64,000 nt of DNA from Alphaproteobacteria bacterium (lineage in GTDB: Bacteria; Pseudomonadota; Alphaproteobacteria; RF32; CAG-239). Position 1 is the first letter of the stretch. Every line of letters starts with the position of its first letter. Positions 32,311 through 42,149 of the stretch are shown piece by piece. The notes beneath the pieces are model-generated. The model was not told the origin of the DNA. It ran no database searches and worked only from the letters and a program-made list of their open reading frames with translations. The DNA lies in NCBI GenBank assembly GCA_028706255.1, contig JAQWBS010000007.1, positions 1-64,000 on the forward strand, read 5' to 3'. A program made the translations under genes and the position numbers.

Positions 32311-33897
32311 TTATTTATTAAATGTTTGTTCTCTGGTTTTGTTGAGCACAAGTTTTGGAAAATCTTCTTGTATTTTACTCAAGTGCCAAGCATTTCTCGC
32401 CAAGAACACAACTTCGCTGTCATGGTCTTCGGCAATTGAGCCTTGGTTTGTTTCCATAAACTTTTTCATTACGGCTGAATCATCACAAGAAACCCAACGT
32501 GCGGTGTAATATTGTGTTTGTTCGAAAATCACAGGAATATTAAACTCATTCTTGATTCTGTCTGCCATTACGTCAAATTGCAATGTTCCAACCACGCCAA
32601 CAATCCATTCTGAGCCAATGACTGGCTTGAAAATGCTTGCACCGCCTTCTTCGGCAATTTGTTGCAAGGCATTGCCTAAATGTTTAGATTTAAGCGGGTC
32701 TGTGGCTCGAACAGATTTTAAGAGTTCTGGTGCAAAAGTTGGAATGCCCGTGAAGCTGAATTTTTCACCTTCGGAAAGGGTGTCGCCAATTCTGAGTTGT
32801 CCATGGTTTGGAATGCCAATAATATCACCAGCAAAAGCATCTTCTGCAAGCTCTCTATCTTGTGCCATAAACATCACAGGGGTAGGGACTTTGATGTCTT
32901 TTCCGCTGCGAACTTGAAGAAGTTTCATTCCTCTTTTGAAGTGTCCTGAGCAAATTCTCATAAAAGCAATGCGGTCACGGTGTTTAGGGTCCATATTCGC
33001 TTGAATTTTGAAAATAAACCCTGAAACTTTATCTTCCTCAGGCGAAACTTCTCTGGTTGTTGTTGGTGCAGGTCTTGGAGTTGGTGCAAATTTTAATAGC
33101 CCATCTAAAACTTCCTTAACCCCAAAATTATTCATGGCACTTCCGAAGAAAACAGGTGTAAGCGAACCGTCGAGATAAGACTGAACATCAAATGCAGGGC
33201 AAAGCTCTTTAACCATCATGATATCTTCACGCAATTTTTCAGCGAGGTAACTTGGAATAAGTTTATCAATTTTAGGGTCGTCAATGCCCTTGATGACTTC
33301 AATGGTTGAGTTGATGTGTGATTTGTCATTTTTATTCATCAAAATCAATTGGTCATTGATGAGGTCATAACAGCCCATAAATTCTTTGCCTGAGCCAATT
33401 GGCCAGCTAGCAGGGGTCACATCAAGGGCAAGTGTTTTTTCAATATCATCAAGCAATAGGAACGTGTCTAAAGATTCACGGTCGAGTTTGTTGATGAAAG
33501 TGAGAATTGGGATGTTTCGTAAGCGACAAACTTCAAAGAGTTTCTTTGTTTGAGTTTCAATACCTTTTGCACCGTCAAGCACCATCACAGCAGAGTCAAC
33601 AGCGGTTAGCACACGATAAGTGTCTTCAGAGAAGTCTTCGTGTCCTGGAGTGTCTAAGAGGTTGAATTTTGTTTTCTCATATTCAAAAGTCATGACAGAG
33701 GAAGCAACGGAGATGCCTCGTTCTTGTTCAACTTTCATCCAGTCTGAACGAGCACGACGGCGTTCACCACGAGCTTTCACTTCACCAGCTTGTTGAATTG
33801 CACCACCGAACAAGAGTAGCTTTTCGGTAAGAGTCGTCTTACCTGCGTCTGGGTGGGCAATGATTGCGAAACATTTTCTTGTATATTCTGTTGTCAT
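32311..33897 (-). CDS. prfC: Peptide chain release factor 3
   Basis: GTPase that removes RF1/RF2 from the ribosome after termination. The 528-residue length equals the E. coli protein. The GTPase motifs are AHPDAGKTT, the switch region RGISVASSVM, DTPGHEDF and NKLD. Then come the RF3-specific domain 2 (FIFKIQANMDPKHRDRIAFMR in parts) and the C-terminal domain with EWIVGVVGTLQFDVM. A TTG 24 bp upstream is in frame, but the ATG at 33897 is the normal start. Confidence 0.95.
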   Translation of the reverse strand: MTTEYTRKCFAIIAHPDAGKTTLTEKLLLFGGAIQQAGEVKARGERRRARSDWMKVEQERGISVASSVMTFEYEKTKFNLLDTPGHEDFSEDTYRVLTAVDSAVMVLDGAKGIETQTKKLFEVCRLRNIPILTFINKLDRESLDTFLLLDDIEKTLALDVTPASWPIGSGKEFMGCYDLINDQLILMNKNDKSHINSTIEVIKGIDDPKIDKLIPSYLAEKLREDIMMVKELCPAFDVQSYLDGSLTPVFFGSAMNNFGVKEVLDGLLKFAPTPRPAPTTTREVSPEEDKVSGFIFKIQANMDPKHRDRIAFMRICSGHFKRGMKLLQVRSGKDIKVPTPVMFMAQDRELAEDAFAGDIIGIPNHGQLRIGDTLSEGEKFSFTGIPTFAPELLKSVRATDPLKSKHLGNALQQIAEEGGASIFKPVIGSEWIVGVVGTLQFDVMADRIKNEFNIPVIFEQTQYYTARWVSCDDSAVMKKFMETNQGSIAEDHDSEVVFLARNAWHLSKIQEDFPKLVLNKTREQTFNK

Positions 33898-34020
33898 TTT
33901 TAAATCTCTAAAACAAATCAAATTTGCCTTTATTTAACATAAGGATAAAAATAAATCCAGTTGTTTTTTATAGAATCAAAAAGAAGGGAAAGAGTTTCCC
34001 TTCTTTTTTAATATTCATTT

Positions 34021-34545
34021 TTAGAAATTATATCTGATTGTGAGGTATATTTGGTCGTCGGAGTAGTTTGAGCGAGTATCTCTGGCATATCCGAGGTTGA
34101 AGGCGAAAGGGGTATAGATATTGTTGATTTTCAAGTTTGCGCTTGTTCTAAAGCTGTTTCGGCTTTCGTCTGCACCTCTCATCAACCAAGGAGCGTTTGG
34201 ATTACCCACGAAATAGCTCTCAACTTCAGAAGTTCTATCGCCGACACTTCTTGCATAAGCAAGCTCAATTGATGGCGTTAAAATGTAGCTATCAAGTGCC
34301 ATTCATGGATATTTAACAATATTATTAGGGAGTTTAACTTCAACTGTGTTGGTTCCGCTCTTGTCAACTTCTTCCCACGAGATTTGAGGAGAATTGGTTA
34401 TTTCTCCAAGATTGAGCGCAATATTATAATATTCGTTGAGCAAACTATTCGCATCATCGGTTTCAATGCTCATTTGGGCGTGAGCTTGAGAGGCGATTGA
34501 AAGAAGAGGAATGGTCGTCATAAGTCTTAAAAACATTCTGTTCAT
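34021..34545 (-). pseudogene. Decayed autotransporter: signal peptide and barrel end only
   Basis: A strong AGGAGG precedes an ATG at 34545, then a signal peptide (MNRMFLRLMTTIPLLSIASQAHA) and only about 57 further residues. An in-frame TGA (34303-34305) follows, and directly after it, in the same frame, comes the last part of an autotransporter beta-barrel (SYILTPSIELAYARSVGD to IYLTIRYNF, with the typical terminal Phe). Normal autotransporters need a passenger and about 270 barrel residues. So a large internal deletion has occurred, plus a stop codon. UGA is used as a true stop elsewhere here (birA), so readthrough is unlikely. Confidence 0.7.
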
Positions 34546-34666
34546 AGTCTTTCCTCCTGATAGTGCGTAAATAATATTCATTTCTATTTTATAATGTAAC
34601 ATATTTGTAACAATTGTTAAAGAAAAAACATATAACTTGATATATGTTTTTTAGCAATAAAAAAAT

Positions 34667-34696
34667 ATCCTTAGAAAGGGTTATCTCTCTAAGGAT
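34667..34696 (-). terminator. Terminator of the TPR lipoprotein gene
   Basis: ATCCTTAGA pairs with TCTAAGGAT. An A-run before it gives the T-run on the minus strand. Confidence 0.75.
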
Positions 34697-34719
34697 AAGT
34701 TTTTGAACAATTATTTTAT

Positions 34720-36000
34720 TTAGAAAGGACTACTGACGTTAGGGTCACCAGGAAATTCACGCATTGTGCCTTTAATTTCCACTTTCTTTTCAATAAAAGG
34801 CTTCTTTTCTGCTGGAGCTGGTTCAGGAGCTGTTGCAGAAGCTTGAGCTTGTGTTTGTGGAACAGAAACCAAAGGTTTTGGAGCTGTTGGTTTTTGAGGT
34901 TTTGTTGGAGCTTTCTTCGGAGTTGGTTTTGCAGCACTAGAAGTTTTGACAGCTCTTTCAATTGCTCTTTGCTCTGCTTCTTTTTCTTTTGGTGTAATTA
35001 ATCCAAGTTCGGCAATCACTTCAAGCTTTCTTAAGTCTTTTGCAGCGCCCAAGATATCACGAGAAGGGGCTTTGTTTTTGGCTCTTTCACGAGGATTTGC
35101 AGGTAAAATAGCATCAACAATCATATCTCTTTCTGCAGAAAATTCTTTCGGAGAAATCGCTCTTTCTTCAACACCAAGTTTTAAGGCATCGATTCGGTCA
35201 AGGACAACATCGGCAGAAGGCACTGGTTCGCCAATGCCTAATGCTGGAGCTTTATTGCTTAAAGGTAAAAGTCCGCCAAGATTTTGATTTCTGGCAGCCA
35301 AAAATTCTTCTTTAGTGACCATATCTTTTTCAGCGAGTTCTTTTAAGATGAGAAAACGAGAAATTACGTTCTTTTCATTATCATCAAACAAAATTTCAAC
35401 CGCTTTGAGGTTGGCTTCTGCTGTGGCTTTGTTATTAAATTCAATTTTTTCGCTTCTAAGGAACAACGCTTCTTCCATTGCCGATTTGCCTTGTTTGTCA
35501 GCAATTTCTTGAGAAATTTTGAAGGTTTTATTGCCAAATTTGTCTTCAACGATGATTTGAGTTTGAGTGAGGGTGATATTTCTCAATCTTTGTTGTGCAA
35601 CTTCGGTCATCTTATGTGGCAAGCCGTCTGTTGTGCCAAGAACGGTTGTTTTGTCGCCGCCGATAATGATGATATCTTCATAATAAGCACGAGCTTTGTT
35701 CAACTTACCTTCTTTTTCATAAGTCAATGCACCAACCATGAGGGCTTGTTGGTTTTTCGGGTTATCGCTTAAGGCTTTTAGAAAATGTTTTTCGGCAATT
35801 GCAAAATTTCCTTGAGAATAAGAAAGGGTTGCTTTTTGTGCTTCTTCGTTGCCGAGTTCTTCATTACTAATTCCTAAAAACCAGTTTGTTGTTGAGCTAT
35901 ATTCGGCGTTTTGCTTAAACATACCACAAGAGGAGAGCATTGCTGCCATTGCGGTTGTCATTAAGATTTTTTTGGTCAGTCGTTTTTGAAACACAAGCAT
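34720..36000 (-). CDS. TPR-containing lipoprotein with Pro/Ala-rich tail
   Basis: 426 residues. The signal peptide ends in lipobox LSSC at about 22-25. A tetratricopeptide pair lies at about 60-125 (YSQGNFAIAEKHFLKALSDNP and LNKARAYYEDI). A helical middle follows, then a low-complexity Pro/Lys/Ala segment at about 350-405 that may span the periplasm or bind other proteins. Similar lipoproteins take part in envelope assembly or type IV pili, but there is no context here for that. An in-frame ATG 13 codons downstream is an alternative start. Confidence 0.7.
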   Translation of the reverse strand: MLVFQKRLTKKILMTTAMAAMLSSCGMFKQNAEYSSTTNWFLGISNEELGNEEAQKATLSYSQGNFAIAEKHFLKALSDNPKNQQALMVGALTYEKEGKLNKARAYYEDIIIIGGDKTTVLGTTDGLPHKMTEVAQQRLRNITLTQTQIIVEDKFGNKTFKISQEIADKQGKSAMEEALFLRSEKIEFNNKATAEANLKAVEILFDDNEKNVISRFLILKELAEKDMVTKEEFLAARNQNLGGLLPLSNKAPALGIGEPVPSADVVLDRIDALKLGVEERAISPKEFSAERDMIVDAILPANPRERAKNKAPSRDILGAAKDLRKLEVIAELGLITPKEKEAEQRAIERAVKTSSAAKPTPKKAPTKPQKPTAPKPLVSVPQTQAQASATAPEPAPAEKKPFIEKKVEIKGTMREFPGDPNVSSPF

Positions 36001-36158
36001 ACTCCCTCTAAAATTGCTTAGAATCTTTGATATTTATTTGCTCATATTATAAAAGAATCTCAGAGAATACAATAATTTTATTTAGATTGTGAATTTTCTG
36101 CTTGCATTTAAGTTTTTTTTGTATTAATTATGCTCACACAACGCAAGTTGTTTGATGT

Positions 36159-36243
36159 GCGGGTGTGGCGAAATTGGTAGACGCACTTGACTTAGGATCA
36201 AGCGCCGCAAGGTATGGGGGTTCAAGTCCCTCCACCCGCACCA
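36159..36243 (+). tRNA. tRNA-Leu (TAG)
   Basis: 85-nt class II tRNA with encoded CCA. The acceptor GCGGGTG pairs with CACCCGC, the anticodon loop is CTTAGGA (anticodon TAG), and a long variable arm and a T arm with GGTTCAAGTCC are present. Confidence 0.95.
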
Positions 36244-36247
36244 TTTC

Positions 36248-36275
36248 AGACCCACATTGTTGGGTCTTTATTTTT
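36248..36275 (+). terminator. Terminator of tRNA-Leu
   Basis: AGACCCA pairs with TGGGTCT around CATTGT, then a T-rich tail. Confidence 0.75.
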
Positions 36276-36321
36276 AATAAAGCGTAAGTTTCAATTTCAA
36301 TAATAAACTCAAGAGAGAAAT

Positions 36322-37746
36322 ATGGATATTAAAGAAGTAAAATCAGAAGGCTTGAATAAGGAATATAAAGTCACTATTCCAAGCAAAAAATTTGATGAAA
36401 AAGTTGCCGAACAATTGGCTAAAATTGCGAAGACTGTTAAAATCCAAGGTTTCAGACCAGGAAAAGCACCAAAAGCTATGGTGGAAAAGCAATATAAGTC
36501 TTCTGTCGTCGGTGAAGCTTTGGAAACAATGATTCAAGAGGCAACAGCAGAATTAATTGATTCTAAAAAATTAAACCCTGCAACGATGCCTAATGTTAAA
36601 ATTTCTAAGTTTGAGGAAGGAAAAGACATTGAAGTTGAGATTTCTGTTGAAAATCTTCCTGAAATTAAACTTGGTGATTTTGCAAAAATCAATCTTGACC
36701 GCTTTAAAGCAGAAGTTTCTGCTGAAGAAGTTGAAAAAGCTTTGAAGTATATGGCTGAATCTCGCAGAGAAACAACTAAAGCTCCTGAAGGCAAAAAAGC
36801 TGAGAAGAACGACACTGTTGTCATTAACTTTGTTGGTTCTATTGATGGTGTTGAATTCCAAGGCGGAAAAGGTGAAAAATATCCTTTGGTTCTTGGTAGC
36901 AACTCTTTCATTCCTGGTTTTGAAGACCAATTGATTGGTTCAAAAACAGGTGATAAGGTTGACGTTAAAGTTAAATTCCCTGAAAATTATCAAGCAAAAG
37001 AACTTGCTAGCAAAGACAGTGTGTTTGCTGTTGAAGTTTTAGACGTTCTTGAACCTAAGAAAGTGGAAGTTAACGAAGATTTCGCAAAATCTATGGGTGA
37101 AAAATCTTTGGAAGACTTGAAGAAGAAAATTTCTGAAAGAATTGCTGAAGACTATGACCGTGCAACAAGAATGAAATTAAAACGCACTTTGTTTGATGTT
37201 TTGGACAAGGAATATACTTTCCAAGCTCCTAAATCTTTGCTTGACCAAGAATATGATGTGATTGTTAAACAATATGAACAAGCAAAAAAATTCAACCAAC
37301 TTGATGAAGACGAAAAAAATCGTTCTGAAAAAGACATTTTGGCTGAGTATAAAGAAATTGCGCTCAGAAGAGTTAAACTTGGTCTTTTGCTTTCTGAAAT
37401 TGCAAAAGGTGCTGATGTTAAAGTTGAAGCTGATGACATTAATAAGGCAATTATGGCTGAAGCCAGAAAATATCCTGGTCAAGAACAAGCTGTTTTGCAA
37501 TATTACCTTCAAAACAAGCAAGCAGTTGAATCTTTGCGTGCACCAATTTATGAAGACAAAATTGTTGACCATATCTTGGCAAAAGTAAGCTTCAATGATG
37601 TCGTTGTTTCTGTTGAAGAATTATTTGACTTCAATGAAAAAGGTGAAAAGCCTGCGAAAAAAGCAACTAAAAAAGCTGAACCTAAGGCAGAAGCTAAAGA
37701 AGAAAAAACTTCTAAGCCAGCTGCTAAAAAAACAGCAAAAAAATAG
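36322..37746 (+). CDS. tig: Trigger factor, ribosome-bound chaperone and prolyl isomerase
   Basis: Binds nascent chains at the ribosome exit. 474 residues. The N-terminal ribosome-binding domain has the signature VKIQGFRPGKAPKAMVEKQY in two pieces. The FKBP-like isomerase domain lies at about 155-245 (DTVVINFVGSIDGVEF and FIPGFEDQLIGSKTGD). The helical C-terminal chaperone arms follow. A Lys/Ala/Glu-rich tail of about 40 residues makes it longer than E. coli Tig (432). In alphaproteobacteria tig usually sits next to clpP; here 2.4 kb of other genes lie between them. Confidence 0.95.
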   Translation: MDIKEVKSEGLNKEYKVTIPSKKFDEKVAEQLAKIAKTVKIQGFRPGKAPKAMVEKQYKSSVVGEALETMIQEATAELIDSKKLNPATMPNVKISKFEEGKDIEVEISVENLPEIKLGDFAKINLDRFKAEVSAEEVEKALKYMAESRRETTKAPEGKKAEKNDTVVINFVGSIDGVEFQGGKGEKYPLVLGSNSFIPGFEDQLIGSKTGDKVDVKVKFPENYQAKELASKDSVFAVEVLDVLEPKKVEVNEDFAKSMGEKSLEDLKKKISERIAEDYDRATRMKLKRTLFDVLDKEYTFQAPKSLLDQEYDVIVKQYEQAKKFNQLDEDEKNRSEKDILAEYKEIALRRVKLGLLLSEIAKGADVKVEADDINKAIMAEARKYPGQEQAVLQYYLQNKQAVESLRAPIYEDKIVDHILAKVSFNDVVVSVEELFDFNEKGEKPAKKATKKAEPKAEAKEEKTSKPAAKKTAKK

Positions 37747-37783
37747 TTCTTTTAGAACAAATTTGATTGCTTTGAAATAAAGC

Positions 37784-37818
37784 AAAAAAGCCTCACTGAA
37801 AACAGCGGGGCTTTTTTT
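37784..37818 (+). terminator. Terminator of tig
   Basis: AGCCTC-ACTG pairs with CAG-CGGGGCT, with G-U and a bulge, followed by seven T. Confidence 0.75.
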
Positions 37819-37819
37819 G

Positions 37820-37836
37820 TTGACTTTTTGTCTAAG
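37820..37836 (+). promoter_or_regulatory. Partial promoter with TTTGTCTAA element
   Basis: TTGACT (37820-37825) directly before TTTTGTCTAAG. A clear -10 is not obvious; TGATAG (37845-37850) is 19 bp away. Confidence 0.35.
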
Positions 37837-37899
37837 ATGGCTGGTGATAGGCTGAAAATTTATTATTATTCATTTATTGTTTTATTAAACGGATTGGTT

Positions 37900-38874
37900 A
37901 TGAAAAAAATTAAAATTGGTTTTGTTGGACTTGGTGACCATGCTTTGCAATCGCATTTAGAATTATTGCTGGAAAATCATCATGTTGAAATTGTGGGGGC
38001 TTTTGACCCTGATATCGCTTCTTTTGAACGTGTTAAAAAAGAATATGATGTTCAACTGACTCGCTTTGAAACATATCCTGAGCTTTTGGAAGTTGTTGAG
38101 GCAGTGTTTATTTGTTCGCCTGATAAATTTCATTTTGAACAAATGAGAGAGGCCGTTAAAGCCGGTGTACATGTGTTTTGTGAAAAACCAATGTGTTGTG
38201 ATGTGATGGAATTTGGTTTGTTACATGCTGTTTTCAGACATGCAGAGGAAAATAACCTAGTTGTTTCAACCTGTCATCCACGTCGCTTTGATCCACCTTA
38301 TTTATTCGTAAAAGAAAATTTGGAAAACTGGAAAAAAAATTATGGAGATGTGATTTCTCTTACATTGGATTTCACTTATCATAAGCCTGACGGTGTAAAA
38401 GACTTGCACGGCGGAAGTATGCTTCAGGACCATATCAACCACGAGCTGGATTATATGAACTTCATTTTCGGTGTTGAAAAACTGACTGCTTATAAGCTTA
38501 TTGATGAGTTTGACCGCTATCAGGTTTCTGGTATCAGAGAAGACAAAATTGCCTTCACCTTTGGTGGCACACGTCGTTTGGATTGTCGTCTTTATTCTGA
38601 AAGCATAGAGATACGCTTTGAAAAAGGGACAGTTCATATTGAAACGAAAAGTGCTGACTCTTATTTCTACTATCATGACAATAATGAGAATCCTACAAGG
38701 TTTATTAACATTTATCCACCTCAAACGGACTATGATGTTCGTTTCAAAGGGCTGAATGATAATTTTATCAACGCAATCCTCGGAAAAGAAGAAAGTTATA
38801 TTTCTTATGACGAGATGTTGCTGAACAGTAAGGCTTCAGTCATCTTCAGAGAAAGACATATTATTTCCCTCTAA
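37900..38874 (+). CDS. Gfo/Idh/MocA-family oxidoreductase
   Basis: 324 residues. The N-terminal Rossmann fold has IGFVGLGDHALQSHLELL, the acidic end of the second strand AFDPD, and the family signature FCEKPMCC (EKP motif, about 100-107). A C-terminal substrate domain contains the HxxxH-like segment DHINHELDYM. The family reduces or oxidises sugars and sugar derivatives with NAD(P). The substrate cannot be told; an envelope sugar is possible. The start ATG at 37900 is preferred over an upstream in-frame ATG because it opens the Rossmann fold directly. Confidence 0.85.
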   Translation: MKKIKIGFVGLGDHALQSHLELLLENHHVEIVGAFDPDIASFERVKKEYDVQLTRFETYPELLEVVEAVFICSPDKFHFEQMREAVKAGVHVFCEKPMCCDVMEFGLLHAVFRHAEENNLVVSTCHPRRFDPPYLFVKENLENWKKNYGDVISLTLDFTYHKPDGVKDLHGGSMLQDHINHELDYMNFIFGVEKLTAYKLIDEFDRYQVSGIREDKIAFTFGGTRRLDCRLYSESIEIRFEKGTVHIETKSADSYFYYHDNNENPTRFINIYPPQTDYDVRFKGLNDNFINAILGKEESYISYDEMLLNSKASVIFRERHIISL

Positions 38875-38892
38875 AAAGTTATTAAGCCTTTT

Positions 38893-38926
38893 AAACAACC
38901 TCTTGCATTTGTAAGGGGTTGTTTTT
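38893..38926 (+). terminator. Rho-independent terminator
   Basis: AAACAACC pairs with GGTTGTTT, with a CTT/AAG inner pair and a T-run. Confidence 0.75.
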
Positions 38927-38949
38927 ATATTGGGGCAGGGAGTTTTTTT

Positions 38950-39567
38950 ATGGAATCTGAGAATAAATTTAGAATTTATGTTCTGTTTCTGTCGACGGTG
39001 ATTTTGTTTTCACTGTCTTGGCTCTCTGTGTCCTATCGTGATACATATCTCACTTTATGGGCAACGAAGAATAATTTTCAGGAAAAAATTGCCCGTCGAA
39101 TGAAGTTTGTTTATCTGGATTATATGAATGATGAGCAGGTTGTGGCATGTGAAGCACTTTATAATCACCTCAAAGCAAACAATGATAAATTAAAATTTTT
39201 AATTCCTGTTTTTTCTTTAAATATTAATCAGTTAAACAACAACCTTAATCTTAACTGTGAAGCTGTTTCAAGCTTAAAAGCACCTTATAAGTCATATCTT
39301 TTGGAAGATGATTTATTCTTGATTATGGGAAAAAATGACGAAGATGGCTTGCTTTATCAATATGTTAACGGCAAAACTTGTCAGCCTGAATTGGGTTTGG
39401 AAAATCGCAACATTATGGTTTCTAAAAATAATGTGGTTGTGGAAGTTTATGGGAAGAAATATTTGATTTCCGAGTGGTTTTCTAAAGATAAATTTGTCTT
39501 TTTCTATTTAGATAAAGATAGAAAGTTCGATGAAGTTGTTTGTCGTTTTGATGTTGTTGTGAATTAA
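38950..39567 (+). CDS. Hypothetical protein with N-terminal membrane anchor
   Basis: 205 residues. One membrane helix at about 9-28 (IYVLFLSTVILFSLSWLSV) is followed by an extracytoplasmic domain with three to four Cys and strand-like segments. AGGGAG lies before the ATG. No family recognised. The stop is two bases from the stop of the convergent HAD gene. Confidence 0.65.
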   Translation: MESENKFRIYVLFLSTVILFSLSWLSVSYRDTYLTLWATKNNFQEKIARRMKFVYLDYMNDEQVVACEALYNHLKANNDKLKFLIPVFSLNINQLNNNLNLNCEAVSSLKAPYKSYLLEDDLFLIMGKNDEDGLLYQYVNGKTCQPELGLENRNIMVSKNNVVVEVYGKKYLISEWFSKDKFVFFYLDKDRKFDEVVCRFDVVVN

Positions 39568-39568
39568 T

Positions 39569-40024
39569 TTAACTTAAAATTTCTTTGAGTTTAGCAATTG
39601 TTTCAATGCTTGAGGTGTGCAAGATTCCAATTCCGCCAGCATTTTCCCAGTCACTAATCATTCTTTTTCTATCATCAATGAGGATATCTGCTTTTTTACA
39701 ATAAAGATGTTTATCTCTGCTTAGGCAACAGATAACGGGTAAATGTTTGCCGATGTGTTTTTCAATCCATAGCTTTTTCTCTTTTTCAGCTTTGTCATAG
39801 CCACTGATTGGTAACCCTGTTAGAATTTTATAGTCATAATTTGCAAGGAAGTTTATGAGTGTCATTGCGTCCGGTTTTTGAGGGAGGTCTAACCAATGAT
39901 TTTCATTTGCGGAGATAAGTTGCCACATTTCATGACGGGGTAATTCTGAAGGATATTTTCCATTGATTTCATAAAAGCCTTCATCAAAATCGACCAACAC
40001 GCCATCCATATCACAATAAATCAT
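39569..40024 (-). CDS. HAD-family 5'(3')-nucleotidase-like protein
   Basis: 151 residues. It starts with the HAD motif I, CDMDGVLVDF, with Asp5 and Asp7 as nucleophile and acid. Motif II is TGLP, and motif III/IV is ADILIDDRKRMISDWENAGG. The layout matches the 5'(3')-deoxyribonucleotidase (NT5C) group, which removes phosphate from dNMPs. A different phosphate ester substrate cannot be excluded. It lies between tig and clpP on the opposite strand. Confidence 0.82.
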   Translation of the reverse strand: MIYCDMDGVLVDFDEGFYEINGKYPSELPRHEMWQLISANENHWLDLPQKPDAMTLINFLANYDYKILTGLPISGYDKAEKEKKLWIEKHIGKHLPVICCLSRDKHLYCKKADILIDDRKRMISDWENAGGIGILHTSSIETIAKLKEILS

Positions 40025-40152
40025 CGCTCACACCCTTTCTTTTTACGCTTTCAGTTTCTATTTTTACTGAATTAAGAAAAAAGTCAATATTAACTATTTG
40101 TTGAAGAAATGTATATATTGTGATAAGTAATACTAAAATTATAGGTTAGGAA

Positions 40153-40788
40153 ATGAATATGTTTAGAAAAGACGGTTTGGAAGTTTATGATGGCACGCTT
40201 GTTCCTATGGTCATTGAACAAACAGCTAGAGGAGAGCGTTCTTTTGATATTTACTCAAGATTGCTCAAAGAGAGAATTATCTTTCTCACTGGTGAAGTGA
40301 ACGATGATGTTTCTTCGCTTGTTTGTGCTCAGCTTTTGTTTTTAGAAGCAGAAAATCCAAACAAAGACATCTTTTTCTATATTAATTCCCCAGGGGGTGT
40401 GGTCACTTCAGGGATGGCGATGTATGACACAATGCAATATATCTCTTGCGATGTGAACACAATGTGTATTGGTCAGGCTTGTTCTATGGGGTCTCTTTTG
40501 CTTGCTGGTGGGGCTAAGGGAAAAAGATTTTCTTTGCCAAATTCTCGCATTATGATTCACCAACCTTCGGGTGGCTTTAGAGGACAGGCGACAGATATTG
40601 AAATTCATGCCAAAGAAATTTTGGGAATGAAAAAACGCCTGAATGAAATTTATGCGCACCACACAGGCAAAGACATTAAGAAAATTGAAGCTGCTATGGA
40701 AAGAGATAATTTTATGAATCCACAGGAAGCTTTGAAATTCGGCTTGATTGACAGCATTGTCAGTTCAAGAAACGAAATTATGAAATAA
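40153..40788 (+). CDS. clpP: ATP-dependent Clp protease proteolytic subunit
   Basis: Serine peptidase that forms the tetradecameric ClpP barrel. 211 residues with the catalytic triad Ser111 ([10 protein letters not shown]), His136 (MIHQPSGG) and Asp185 (MERDNFM). The usual GQAASMGA is changed to GQACSMGS. There is little or no propeptide. clpX follows after 14 bp, so both subunits are made together. Confidence 0.96.
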   Translation: MNMFRKDGLEVYDGTLVPMVIEQTARGERSFDIYSRLLKERIIFLTGEVNDDVSSLVCAQLLFLEAENPNKDIFFYINSPGGVVTSGMAMYDTMQYISCDVNTMCIGQACSMGSLLLAGGAKGKRFSLPNSRIMIHQPSGGFRGQATDIEIHAKEILGMKKRLNEIYAHHTGKDIKKIEAAMERDNFMNPQEALKFGLIDSIVSSRNEIMK

Positions 40789-40802
40789 AAGAGAGTAAGA
40801 CT

Positions 40803-42062
40803 ATGGTAGATAAAAACGACGAAGTTCTCCACTGTTCATTTTGCGGTAAAAGTCAAGATGAAGTCAAAAAGCTGATTGCAGGTCGTGGGGTCTATATTTG
40901 TGATGAATGTATTGAAGTTTGCGTCAATATTCTTTCTGATGAAATTCCTGAACTTAAAGGCGAAAAGAACCTTGCTAGTTCAGAACACTTGCCAACCCCT
41001 TCAAAGCTTAAAGAGTTTTTGGATCAATATGTGATTGGTCAAGACCATGCGAAAAAAGTTTTGTCAGTTGCTGTTTATAATCACTATAAAAGACTTAATA
41101 GCAATGTGTCTAACAAAGATGTTGAAGTGTCAAAATCAAACGTTATTCTCATTGGGTCAACAGGTAGTGGCAAGACTTTATTGGCTCAAACTTTAGCGAA
41201 GATTTTGGATGTGCCTTTTGCAATTGCCGACGCAACAACCTTGACAGAAGCTGGTTATGTGGGTGAAGATGTTGAAAATATTGTGTTGAAATTGGTTCAA
41301 TCTGCCAATTATGACATCGAGAAAGCACAGAGAGGGATTATCTATATTGATGAAATTGATAAAATTTCTCGCAAAACAGATAGCCCATCTATCACCAGAG
41401 ATGTTTCAGGTGAGGGCGTGCAACAAGCTTTGTTGAAAATTATTGAAGGAACAGTTGCCAATGTTCCACCTCAAGGCGGTAGAAAACATCCTCAACAAGA
41501 ATTTTTGCATGTTGATACAACAAATGTGTTGTTTATTTGTGGTGGTGCTTTTGCAGGGCTTGAGAAGATTGTTTCTAAAAGAGGTAAAGAAGGTTCAATT
41601 GGGTTTGGAGCAAAAGTTGTTGGTGAAGACAAACGTGGTGTTGGTGAAATTTTGCGTGATGTTCAACCTGAAGACTTGCTCAGATTTGGCTTGATTCCTG
41701 AATTTGTCGGCAGACTTCCTGTGATTGCAACCTTGAATGATTTAGATGAAGCTGCTTTGGTTAAAGTTTTAACAGAGCCTAAGAATGCCATTATGAAGCA
41801 ATATAAAACGTTGTTTGAAATGGAAGATGTTAAGCTTGAAGTTACAGATGATGCTTTGATTGCAATTGCTAAGAAAGCCATTGAGAGAAAGACTGGTGCT
41901 CGTGGACTTCGTTCAATTATGGAAGAAAACTTGCTTGAGTTGATGTATGATGTGCCTGATAAGAAAGATTTGAGCGAAATTATCATTAATGCAGATGTTA
42001 TTGAAAAAAATGCTGAGCCTAAGTTCATCTTTGATAAGAAAAAGAAAGAGAAAATTGCTTAA
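40803..42062 (+). CDS. clpX: ClpX ATPase subunit
   Basis: AAA+ unfoldase that feeds substrates to ClpP. 419 residues. The N-terminal zinc-binding domain has Cys11, Cys14, Cys33 and Cys36. Walker A is GSTGSGKT, Walker B is IIYIDEIDK, the GYVGEDVE pore-loop region is present, and sensor and arginine-finger segments are visible ([11 protein letters not shown]). In related bacteria lon often follows; here a terminator and two minus-strand orphan genes follow instead. Confidence 0.97.
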   Translation: MVDKNDEVLHCSFCGKSQDEVKKLIAGRGVYICDECIEVCVNILSDEIPELKGEKNLASSEHLPTPSKLKEFLDQYVIGQDHAKKVLSVAVYNHYKRLNSNVSNKDVEVSKSNVILIGSTGSGKTLLAQTLAKILDVPFAIADATTLTEAGYVGEDVENIVLKLVQSANYDIEKAQRGIIYIDEIDKISRKTDSPSITRDVSGEGVQQALLKIIEGTVANVPPQGGRKHPQQEFLHVDTTNVLFICGGAFAGLEKIVSKRGKEGSIGFGAKVVGEDKRGVGEILRDVQPEDLLRFGLIPEFVGRLPVIATLNDLDEAALVKVLTEPKNAIMKQYKTLFEMEDVKLEVTDDALIAIAKKAIERKTGARGLRSIMEENLLELMYDVPDKKDLSEIIINADVIEKNAEPKFIFDKKKKEKIA

Positions 42063-42080
42063 GGCTCAGGCTTAAAAAAT

Positions 42081-42114
42081 AAAAAACACCGAAGTTCTAT
42101 TCGGTGTTTTTTTT
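42081..42114 (+). terminator. Terminator of clpPX
   Basis: AAACACCGAA pairs with TTCGGTGTTT around GTTCTA, then a long T-run. Confidence 0.85.
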
Positions 42115-42149
42115 GGGGAGAAGATAAATTTTATAGGGGAATAAAATTT

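Noticed and set aside
34303-34305. UGA recoded as tryptophan in the autotransporter relic
   Set aside because: UGA is a normal stop in this window (for example birA and yejE), and the gene also lacks most of its domain, so plain decay explains it.
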